Positions 1 to 5,919 of a stretch of DNA of 5,919 bases are shown here, piece after piece. The stretch comes from an uncultured Christensenellaceae bacterium. Its GTDB lineage: Bacteria; Bacillota; Clostridia; Christensenellales; CAG-138. Position 1 is the stretch's first letter, and the number at the start of each line of letters is the position of its first letter. The stretch spans positions 1 through 5,919 of the forward strand of contig CABSAH010000105.1 in assembly GCA_902475645.1 (NCBI GenBank), written 5' to 3'. Made by a program: the position numbers and the translations under genes. The notes under the pieces are model-generated. The model saw nothing but the letters and a program-made list of their open reading frames with translations. It ran no database searches and was not told the origin of the DNA.

Positions 1-73
1 CTCCCCCTGTTGGACTCGAACCAACGACACTGCGGTTAACAGCCGCATGCTCTACCGACTGAGCTAAGGAGGA
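1..73 (-). tRNA. tRNA-Asn (anticodon GTT)
   Basis: Read on the minus strand, this folds into a complete 73-nt cloverleaf. The acceptor stem TCCTCCT pairs with AGGGGGA with one wobble. The D stem is GCTC/GAGC. The anticodon stem TGCGG/CCGCA holds the loop CTGTTAA, with anticodon GTT at 38-40. The T stem GTTGG/CCAAC holds the loop TTCGAGT. The discriminator base is G at position 1, so the mature body ends exactly at the window edge and I cannot tell whether CCA is encoded. The tRNA decodes AAC and AAU (asparagine). A promoter lies directly upstream. Any downstream tRNA cluster, or an element integrated at the 3' end, would fall outside the window. Confidence 0.97.
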
Positions 74-87
74 ACGGAACGAGTGTT

Positions 88-116
88 ATTATAGCGCGTG
101 ATTCGGTATTTGGCAA
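88..116 (-). promoter_or_regulatory. promoter of tRNA-Asn
   Basis: On the minus strand, TTGCCA (111-116) is followed by a 17-bp spacer and a perfect TATAAT (88-93). Transcription should start near 81, a few bases before the tRNA 5' end. Just upstream of the -35 box (117-150) the DNA is strongly A/T-rich with A and T tracts, resembling the UP elements that boost stable-RNA promoters. The match is close to the housekeeping sigma-factor consensus. There is no experimental support. Confidence 0.85.
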
Positions 117-186
117 CCCCTTTTTTAGAAAAAGTTATAAATATTTTTCCGAATGCCGATTTATTCAGGCAAACAGGCAATTTTTG

Positions 187-225
187 AAAAATCAATATCC
201 CGACATATGCTGCCGGGATATTGAT
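187..225 (-). terminator. terminator of the yitT-maf operon
   Basis: A perfect 12-bp inverted repeat, ATCAATATCCCG (191-202) and CGGGATATTGAT (214-225), encloses an 11-nt loop. Read on the minus strand the stem is followed by TTTTC, giving five T in a row counting the last stem base. There is no T tract on the plus side, so it works leftward. It lies 124 nt after the maf stop codon and before the tRNA promoter, so it separates the operon from the tRNA. The A/T-rich lower half of the stem and the short T run suggest moderate efficiency. Confidence 0.75.
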
Positions 226-349
226 GCGCCCATTCGACCTTCCGCTTTATTTGATTTGCGGCCTGTGAGCATATGATACTATTGCCGACGGGGCAAAGCA
301 AGCCTTTCGCCAAAGGATGTGCTTATTCGGCAAAAGAACAGCGCTTTTG

Positions 350-925
350 TTAATTCCGGCGCCATTTTGGCAGTATGCCCATGGCCTTAAGCGCATCGTA
401 TACCTTTGGGTTGGGCAGGCCGATAACCGTGAAATAGCAGCCGTCAATCCTTTCCACAAGCACCGTGGCAGGCCCCTGTATGCCGTATGCGCCGGCTTTG
501 TCCATGGGCTCGCCCGTGGCGATATAGTCGCGTATCTCGTCCGCTTCAAGCGTTTTGAACGTCACCTCGGCCTTGTCGTAGAACACATCCTCTTTGTCGT
601 TCGCAATTATGGCAACGCCGGTGAATACGGTGTGCGTGCGGCCGCTCAACGTTGAAAGTATGCGGTATGCGTCCGCCTCGTCGCGCGGCTTGCCTAATAT
701 TTCGCCGTCAAGGTAAACTATCGTGTCCGAGCCTATTACGCAGCAGCCCGGGTTTTCCTCCGCAACGGCTGCGGCCTTTATGCGCGCAAGGCGGCTTACA
801 TATTCGCCGGGGGCGCAATGGCCGATGTTCTCTTCGGCTTGGCTGGGCTTAACGGTGAATTCATAGCCCATAAGCGCAAGCATTTCCCTCCGCCGTGGGG
901 AGGATGATGCAAGTATCAGCTCCAT
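350..925 (-). CDS. maf: Maf-family nucleoside triphosphate pyrophosphatase
   Basis: This gene encodes 191 residues, the usual Maf length. Maf proteins are cytoplasmic house-cleaning enzymes that hydrolyse non-canonical or surplus nucleoside triphosphates to the monophosphate and pyrophosphate. Visible family motifs are ASSSPRR (6-12) at the nucleotide-binding loop, RLARIKA (45-51), GSDTIV (65-70) with the family's conserved aspartate D67, GKPRDEADA (78-86), LSGRTHTVFTGV (93-104) and DKAGAYGIQG (142-151). The last block resembles E. coli YhdE (dTTP/UTP-type) more than YceF, so dTTP/UTP are the likeliest substrates; this is inference. The ATG has AAAGGAGG (931-938) five bases upstream, and that sequence overlaps the stop codon of the preceding gene, so translation is probably coupled. 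maf is the second and last gene of its operon. Older annotations call it a septum-formation inhibitor. Confidence 0.96.
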   Translation of the reverse strand: MELILASSSPRRREMLALMGYEFTVKPSQAEENIGHCAPGEYVSRLARIKAAAVAEENPGCCVIGSDTIVYLDGEILGKPRDEADAYRILSTLSGRTHTVFTGVAIIANDKEDVFYDKAEVTFKTLEADEIRDYIATGEPMDKAGAYGIQGPATVLVERIDGCYFTVIGLPNPKVYDALKAMGILPKWRRN

Positions 926-936
926 TCCTTCCTCCT

Positions 937-1806
937 TTAGTCGGATAACTCCTGAAAGCCGAGTCCGTATGCCGTGTCATATGGGCAAAGCAGCACAAGC
1001 GCCGATTTGTCCACGCTGTAAGCTATGCCGCGAATATGGCATGCCTCCGCGCGGGAGCATGCGCACATCAGTATTGTGCGGTCGGAGCCCGAAAACATGC
1101 CCGTGCCCTTTATGCTGGTCACGCCGCGGCCTATGCTGTGCATTATCTCATCGGATATCTCCTTGGGATTACCGGTCACTATAAATGTCACCTGTCCGGT
1201 CATAAAGCCGGCGGTTATTTTGTCTATCACCGTGGTGCTGACGGCCGTCATAACTATGCCCTGAAGCACGGCGTCTATCCTGCCGAATACAACGCCGCCC
1301 AGCAGTATTACCATGCCGTCAATGCATATGGATATTGTGCCAATGGAAAGGTGGGGGAATTTCTTCCTAAGGCTCATTATAAGAAAATCCGTGCCGCCCG
1401 TTGAGGAACCGCGCCAATATACAAGCGCAAGACCCGCGCCGCTAAGCGCGCCCGCAAACAGCGCGGCCATCAGCGCATCGCCGTGATATACCGGCAGCAG
1501 CGGGAATACAAAGTCTATAATGGCAGTGCTTATGACCATTGTTTTAATGGACTTAAAGAAGAATTTTTTGCCCAGCAGCCTTATGCATATTATAACGATT
1601 GGCACGTTGAGCGCCAGCGTGCATATACCTATTGGCCATTTGGTAAAATGGTTTATGATTATGGCAAGGCCGGATATGCCGCCCGGGGCAAATTCCGCCT
1701 GCGAGGCGAAGCTGTATATGCCCGCAGCGTAGAGCACGCCGCCTATTATATCGAACAGCAGGTCTATCAATAACTCCTTCAGCCTTGCTTTGCTTTCAGC
1801 CTTCAT
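937..1806 (-). CDS. YitT-family membrane protein (DUF161 + DUF2179)
   Basis: This gene encodes 289 residues, typical of the YitT family in Firmicutes; the physiological role of the family is unsettled. The N-terminal two thirds is hydrophobic, with likely membrane segments near 16-34, 43-53, 62-77, 87-105, 111-130 and 158-175. The conserved family block GSSTGGTDF lies at 133-141, and AEFAPGGISG (38-47) is also characteristic. The soluble C-terminal domain (about 205-289) is DUF2179-like: IVTGNPKEISDEI, then GRGVTSIKGTGMFSG, ending in GFQEL. It has an unusual cysteine group, CACSRAEACH (248-257), plus C274. I chose the ATG at 1806 because AAAGGAGGA (1817-1825) lies ten bases upstream. The longer in-frame start at 1857 would sit only three bases past the -10 box, at or before the transcription start. 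The gene is first in an operon with maf, 11 bp downstream. Confidence 0.93.
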   Translation of the reverse strand: MKAESKARLKELLIDLLFDIIGGVLYAAGIYSFASQAEFAPGGISGLAIIINHFTKWPIGICTLALNVPIVIICIRLLGKKFFFKSIKTMVISTAIIDFVFPLLPVYHGDALMAALFAGALSGAGLALVYWRGSSTGGTDFLIMSLRKKFPHLSIGTISICIDGMVILLGGVVFGRIDAVLQGIVMTAVSTTVIDKITAGFMTGQVTFIVTGNPKEISDEIMHSIGRGVTSIKGTGMFSGSDRTILMCACSRAEACHIRGIAYSVDKSALVLLCPYDTAYGLGFQELSD

Positions 1807-1826
1807 ATGTAAAATATCCTCCTTTG

Positions 1827-1853
1827 CCGCGTGCTTTTTGCATCTGCACGCAG
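1827..1853 (-). promoter_or_regulatory. 5'-terminal stem-loop in the yitT leader
   Basis: In the minus-strand RNA, CUGCGUGC (1846-1853) pairs with GCACGCGG (1827-1834). This gives 8 bp with one G-U and an 11-nt loop. The predicted transcription start is at about 1853-1855, so the hairpin would form the very 5' end of the mRNA. Its base ends one nucleotide before the Shine-Dalgarno sequence (1817-1825). It may protect the 5' end or affect ribosome access. It does not resemble a riboswitch I recognise. Confidence 0.5.
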
Positions 1854-1860
1854 ACAATCG

Positions 1861-1890
1861 ATTGTAACATCATCGTTATGCCCTTGTCAA
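1861..1890 (-). promoter_or_regulatory. promoter of the yitT-maf operon
   Basis: On the minus strand, a perfect TTGACA (1885-1890) is followed by an 18-bp spacer and TACAAT (1861-1866). The predicted start near 1854 gives a leader of about 48 nt. This placement rules out the upstream in-frame start at 1857. The promoter fires away from the rpmB promoter, about 45 bp to its right. Confidence 0.8.
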
Positions 1891-1898
1891 ACAAACGA

Positions 1899-1916
1899 TT
1901 TATGCAAATGCATAAA
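1899..1916. repeat. perfect dyad between divergent yitT and rpmB promoters
   Basis: TTTATGCA-AA-TGCATAAA is an 8+8 bp perfect inverted repeat with a 2-bp centre. It lies 8 bp upstream of the yitT -35 box and 16 bp upstream of the rpmB -35 box, a position suited to a regulator acting on one or both promoters. I cannot name the protein. A second dyad of the same general form lies at 1927-1940. In A/T-rich DNA a chance palindrome remains possible. Confidence 0.45.
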
Positions 1917-1926
1917 ATAAAATAAT

Positions 1927-1961
1927 TTTTGCTTGCAAAAGCTTGTGCGCCGTGCTAAAAT
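1927..1961 (+). promoter_or_regulatory. promoter of rpmB with overlapping dyad
   Basis: TTGCAA (1933-1938), a 17-bp spacer and TAAAAT (1956-1961) form a good housekeeping promoter. It starts transcription near 1968 and gives a leader of about 45 nt. The -35 box lies inside a perfect dyad, TTTTGC-TT-GCAAAA (1927-1940), so a protein bound there would block RNA polymerase. Confidence 0.75.
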
Positions 1962-2012
1962 ACTATCTGTTTGAGTAAAAACGCACGCTACCGTCGTAAG
2001 GAGGTGTAATGC

Positions 2013-2204
2013 ATGGGTAAGTACTGCGAAATATGCAAGAAGGGCGTTATGAGCGGTAATCTGGTAAGCCATTCCAACAGAAAGACCAGGACCACTTGGG
2101 CTCCCAACATTCAGACCGTTCACGCGGTGGTTAACGGCACTGTGCGCAAGGTGAATGTTTGCACTCGCTGCCTTCGTTCCGGCAAGGTTGAGCGCAGCTT
2201 CTGA
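2013..2204 (+). CDS. rpmB: 50S ribosomal protein bL28
   Basis: This gene encodes 63 residues, a normal length for the short Firmicute bL28. It is a component of the large ribosomal subunit. The start MGKYCEICKKG, the block GNLVSHSNRKTRTTWAPN (15-32) and the C-terminal CTRCLRSGKVER are diagnostic. Cysteines at 5, 8, 50 and 53 form two CxxC pairs, so this is the zinc-binding form of the protein rather than the cysteine-free paralogue. AAGGAGGT (1998-2005) lies seven bases before the ATG at 2013. An ATG four bases earlier is too close to that site and opens only a three-codon frame. The gene is monocistronic, with its own promoter and a terminator 23 bp after the stop codon. An isolated rpmB gene is common in Firmicutes. 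Confidence 0.98.
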   Translation: MGKYCEICKKGVMSGNLVSHSNRKTRTTWAPNIQTVHAVVNGTVRKVNVCTRCLRSGKVERSF

Positions 2205-2227
2205 TAAAAGCGATTTCTGTGCATATG

Positions 2228-2257
2228 CGCGGCGTTCCTTCGGGGATGCCGCGTTTT
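2228..2257 (+). terminator. rpmB terminator with UUCG tetraloop
   Basis: CGCGGCGTTCC (2228-2238) pairs with GGGATGCCGCG (2243-2253) over 11 bp, with two G-U pairs. The loop is UUCG closed by C-G, the exceptionally stable tetraloop. TTTT (2254-2257) follows directly. This is a strong intrinsic terminator that isolates rpmB from the small gene downstream. Confidence 0.9.
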
Positions 2258-2270
2258 CTGTTGCAAAAAA

Positions 2271-2282
2271 ATGCCATGGCAT
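2271..2282. repeat. 12-bp perfect palindrome upstream of the small gene
   Basis: ATGCCATGGCAT is self-complementary over all 12 bases. It lies between the rpmB terminator and the promoter of the 49-codon gene, about 25 bp upstream of the -10 box and next to the -35 region. It could be an operator. A chance palindrome is possible, and no regulator can be named. Confidence 0.3.
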
Positions 2283-2303
2283 ATATGGCGCGCTTTGTGC
2301 AAA

Positions 2304-2312
2304 TGCTATTAT
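2304..2312 (+). promoter_or_regulatory. extended -10 promoter of the small gene
   Basis: TGCTATTAT is an extended -10 element (TG, one base, TATTAT at 2307-2312). No good -35 box lies 16-18 bp upstream; the best hexamers there match poorly, which is typical of promoters that rely on the TG extension. Transcription should start near 2319, leaving a leader of about 23 nt that contains the ribosome binding site of the 49-codon frame. Confidence 0.5.
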
Positions 2313-2341
2313 CGAGCGAAAAGTGAAAGGGAGATTAAGAG

Positions 2342-2491
2342 ATGAAGTTCAGCTACGACGAGAGCTATCTGCCTCTTAAAAGGAACCTGACCGGTACGCT
2401 TGGCGCGCAGGGCAGCGCAGAAAAGAGCGGCGCGGAGCAGCCGCGTATGCATAAGGGCGATATCCGCCGCACGGAGCCGCTCCGCCGCTAA
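2342..2491 (+). CDS. small basic protein of unknown function, 49 residues
   Basis: The ATG at 2342 opens 49 codons and closes with TAA. I do not recognise the protein. It begins MKFSYDESYLPLKRNLTG, passes through a glycine/alanine/serine-rich middle (LGAQGSAEKSGAEQ) and ends in a basic tail, HKGDIRRTEPLRR. It has ten Lys/Arg against six Asp/Glu, no cysteine, no membrane segment and no signal peptide, and is probably partly disordered. Evidence that it is real: AAAGGGAG (2326-2333) sits eight bases before the start, an extended -10 promoter lies just upstream, a strong terminator follows 27 bp after the stop, and codon choice (GGC, GCG, CGC, CTG) matches the neighbouring genes. Alternatively the unit may be a small RNA and the frame incidental. 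Conservation of the reading frame in relatives would decide. Confidence 0.6.
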   Translation: MKFSYDESYLPLKRNLTGTLGAQGSAEKSGAEQPRMHKGDIRRTEPLRR

Positions 2492-2518
2492 GCAAACAGG
2501 CATATAGCCCAAAACAAC

Positions 2519-2552
2519 GCAAAAGGCCGCATGCTTCCATGCGGTCTTTTGC
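2519..2552. terminator. bidirectional terminator between the small gene and clpB
   Basis: GCAAAAGGCCGCATG (2519-2533) pairs with CATGCGGTCTTTTGC (2538-2552) over 15 bp with one G-T, around a 4-nt loop. Because the stem is flanked by AAAA on one side and TTTT on the other, each strand reads as a G/C-rich hairpin followed by T4. It can therefore stop rightward transcripts of the small gene and leftward transcripts of clpB, whose stop codon is 9 bp away. Confidence 0.92.
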
Positions 2553-2561
2553 TGTAACGAA

Positions 2562-5153
<2,592 letters not shown>

Positions 5154-5177
5154 GGAATTACCTCCTGCCAAGAGAAC

Positions 5178-5191
5178 TAATGTTCCCATTG
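5178..5191. repeat. dyad 1 at clpB: TAATG-N4-CATTG
   Basis: TAATG (5178-5182) and CATTG (5187-5191) flank TTCC, forming a 4-bp inverted repeat that shares its half-site with dyad 2. It lies just downstream of the predicted clpB transcription start, where a bound repressor would block initiation or early elongation. Dyad 2 is centred exactly 50 bp away. Alternatively it matters as RNA: bases 5172-5187 can form a 6-bp hairpin in the leader. Confidence 0.4.
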
Positions 5192-5202
5192 ATTACAATA
5201 CT

Positions 5203-5230
5203 ATTATAATCCTGCCCGAAAAATATGCAA
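5203..5230 (-). promoter_or_regulatory. promoter of clpB
   Basis: On the minus strand, TTGCAT (5225-5230), a 16-bp spacer and a perfect TATAAT (5203-5208) point to a start near 5196 and a leader of about 43 nt. It looks like a housekeeping sigma-factor promoter. I found no CIRCE element (TTAGCACTC-N9-GAGTGCTAA, the HrcA site) and no correctly spaced CtsR heptad repeat, although clpB in Firmicutes is often under one of these. An 8-bp inverted pair, ATTACAAT (5192-5199) and ATTGTAAT (5238-5245), also brackets the promoter. Confidence 0.75.
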
Positions 5231-5241
5231 TGGAGTCATTG
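5228..5241. repeat. dyad 2 at clpB: CAATG-N4-CATTG
   Basis: CAATG (5228-5232) and CATTG (5237-5241) form a perfect 5-bp inverted repeat around GAGT. It overlaps the clpB -35 hexamer (5225-5230). Together with dyad 1 it forms a spaced pair on either side of the core promoter. Read as minus-strand RNA it is a weak A/T-rich hairpin followed three bases later by T5, so a weak terminator for the toxin-antitoxin transcript is the competing explanation. Confidence 0.45.
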
Positions 5242-5247
5242 TAATGC

Positions 5248-5287
5248 TAATTTGAAATAATTGTGAAAGGGAGGGGGGATAGGAAAA
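5248..5287 (-). other. G-free, C-rich stretch after the doc stop codon
   Basis: For 40 consecutive bases the minus-strand transcript would contain no G and 14 C, including a run of six C. It starts immediately after the doc stop codon. C-rich, G-poor unstructured RNA is the compositional hallmark of Rho loading sites. No intrinsic terminator hairpin is visible here. Confidence 0.3.
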
Positions 5288-5665
5288 CTATGCCTTATGC
5301 TCGTTTACCCAAGATAGAAGATCGTCGTATTTCATGCTGCCGGATGCCACGCCAAGCCCGGCCTGCACAACGTCCGCGTTGCTCGGGAGCATTTTTATGC
5401 CGTTAACTTCCAAAAAGGAAAGCATTATGTACATGCCTATCCGCTTGTTACCGTCAACAAACGCGTGATTGGCTATCAGCGTATACCCTATGCGTGCGGC
5501 TTTTTCTTCCTTTGAAGGGTAAAGCTCCGCGCCGTCAAACGTTGCGTATGCGCCTTCAAGCGCGGAATTGAGCAAGCCTTCATCCCTTACGCCCGCGCTG
5601 CCGCCGGTTTCCTGAATCAAAAGCCGGTGTAGCAACAGCACCTTGTCCTCTGAGAACTTTATCAT
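5288..5665 (-). CDS. doc: Doc-family (Fic fold) toxin of a type II toxin-antitoxin pair
   Basis: This gene encodes 125 residues, essentially the length of phage P1 Doc (126). The Fic/Doc active-site motif HAFVDGNKR lies at 67-75: H67 is the catalytic base, D71 the metal ligand, and N73, K74 and R75 the nucleotide-binding loop. The N-terminal region (GVRDEGLLNSALEGAYATF, 25-43) and LYPSKEEKAARIGYTLI (48-64) match the death-on-curing family. P1 Doc phosphorylates EF-Tu and halts translation; the same activity here is inference. As in Doc, the second arginine of the AMPylating Fic motif is absent (M78). The start codon overlaps the antitoxin stop as ATGA, and GAGGAG (5674-5679) lies eight bases upstream. 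The reading frame is intact, so the toxin is probably functional and held in check by its neighbour. Confidence 0.93.
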   Translation of the reverse strand: MIKFSEDKVLLLHRLLIQETGGSAGVRDEGLLNSALEGAYATFDGAELYPSKEEKAARIGYTLIANHAFVDGNKRIGMYIMLSFLEVNGIKMLPSNADVVQAGLGVASGSMKYDDLLSWVNEHKA

Positions 5666-5904
5666 TTTGCCAGCTCCTCAAACGCCTTGCGGTAGCGCGT
5701 TAAGACCCGCATGGCTGCAATGTCTATCTTCTCGTCGTCGCTCAGCTCCATGTCCGTCGCCTGTTCCAAATCTATAAGCTTGTATTTGGGCTTGTTGTTG
5801 CGGAATATTATGGCTTCGCCGTTCTTATCGGCAATTTTTGCCACGCGGGAAAAATTCTTGTTGGCATCCGTCATTGAAACTATCGTTGCGCTGTTTATGT
5901 TCAC
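5662..5904 (-). CDS. phd: Phd/YefM-family antitoxin
   Basis: This gene encodes 80 residues. The N-terminal half (MTDANKNFSRVAKIADKNG at 11-29, then AIIFRNNKPKYKLIDL) has the Phd/YefM fold signature: a beta strand, a helix beginning at the DANKNF block, and a strand pair with NNKP. This domain binds operator DNA. The C-terminal helix (about 56-80, ending YRKAFEELAK) should wrap and neutralise the Doc toxin encoded immediately downstream with a 4-bp overlap. I prefer the GTG at 5904, because GAGGTG (5911-5916) lies six bases upstream. A GTG at 5913 is inside that sequence, and the ATG at 5874 would cut off the first strand. Promoter and operator lie beyond the right edge. Pairs of this kind usually repress their own transcription. 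Confidence 0.88.
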   Translation of the reverse strand: MNINSATIVSMTDANKNFSRVAKIADKNGEAIIFRNNKPKYKLIDLEQATDMELSDDEKIDIAAMRVLTRYRKAFEELAK

Positions 5905-5919
5905 TAAAACCACCTCTTT

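Noticed and set aside
1..73. tRNA-Asn as an integration site for a mobile element
   Set aside because: The window starts at the tRNA 3' end, so the relevant side is outside. No integrase or repeated tRNA fragment is seen within the window.
166..180. Direct repeat CAGGCAA-A-CAGGCAA
   Set aside because: Two 7-bp copies in A/T-rich spacer DNA with no related gene or further copies; likely chance.
331..349. Small hairpin CAAAAG/CTTTTG immediately after the maf stop codon
   Set aside because: Only 6 bp, mostly A/T, with no following T tract; too weak for a terminator compared with the 12-bp stem at 191-225.
1807..1857. 17-residue N-terminal extension of the YitT protein starting at 1857
   Set aside because: The start would be three bases past the -10 box and has no ribosome binding site. 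The ATG at 1806 has AAAGGAGGA at good spacing.
2009..2020. Three-codon frame (ATG CAT GGG TAA) overlapping the rpmB start
   Set aside because: Its ATG is only three bases from the Shine-Dalgarno sequence, too close for initiation; probably incidental.
5154..5189. 12-residue N-terminal extension of ClpB starting at 5189
   Set aside because: It covers the Shine-Dalgarno sequence of the real start at 5153, and MNINKLTQKS is the expected ClpB N-terminus.
5221..5270. CtsR box or CIRCE element upstream of clpB
   Set aside because: TTCACAA and TTTCAAA on the minus strand loosely resemble CtsR heptads, but the guanines are missing and the spacing is off by one. TTAGCATTA starts like CIRCE but has no matching right arm.
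5265..5401. Plus-strand frame starting at 5290 after a purine-rich Shine-Dalgarno-like run
   Set aside because: The frame is short, arginine/cysteine-rich and antisense to doc. The purine tract is explained by the intergenic C-rich stretch on the other strand.

Overview
The window looks like ordinary chromosome from an uncultured Clostridia-like Firmicute. The evidence is strong AGGAGG-type ribosome binding sites, sigma-A-like promoters, a YitT-family membrane protein, a four-cysteine bL28 and frequent ATA isoleucine codons in moderately GC-rich genes. The assignment is an inference from gene content only. There is no insertion sequence, CRISPR array, prophage or rRNA. The only accessory-type element is a Phd/Doc-type toxin-antitoxin pair at the right edge.

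Left part (1-1990, minus strand). A tRNA-Asn(GTT) lies at the edge with its own near-consensus promoter. To its right, transcribed leftward, is a two-gene operon: a YitT-family membrane protein followed by maf (house-cleaning nucleotide pyrophosphatase). They are 11 bp apart, and the maf Shine-Dalgarno sequence overlaps the upstream stop codon. The operon ends at a hairpin terminator 124 nt past maf. Its promoter is divergent from that of rpmB, and the shared control region holds two AT-rich perfect dyads. The yitT leader should begin with an 8-bp stem-loop that abuts its Shine-Dalgarno sequence.

Middle part (1930-2552, plus strand). rpmB (ribosomal protein bL28) has its own promoter and a UUCG-tetraloop terminator. 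Next is a small stand-alone unit: a perfect 12-bp palindrome, an extended -10 promoter, a good Shine-Dalgarno sequence, a 49-codon reading frame of unknown function and a strong terminator. That terminator is bidirectional and also serves clpB, which arrives from the other side.

Right part (2562-5919, minus strand). clpB encodes a complete 863-residue ClpB disaggregase. Its promoter carries neither CIRCE nor a recognisable CtsR box. Instead, two YAATG-N4-CATTG dyads lie exactly 50 bp apart centre to centre around the core promoter. Upstream and in the same direction is the antitoxin-toxin pair with an ATGA overlap. No convincing intrinsic terminator separates it from clpB, so read-through of the toxin-antitoxin transcript into the chaperone gene is possible.

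The points most worth a second look are the 49-codon unit, the paired dyads at clpB, the toxin-antitoxin/clpB junction and the structured yitT leader. I do not see a large new multi-gene system here.
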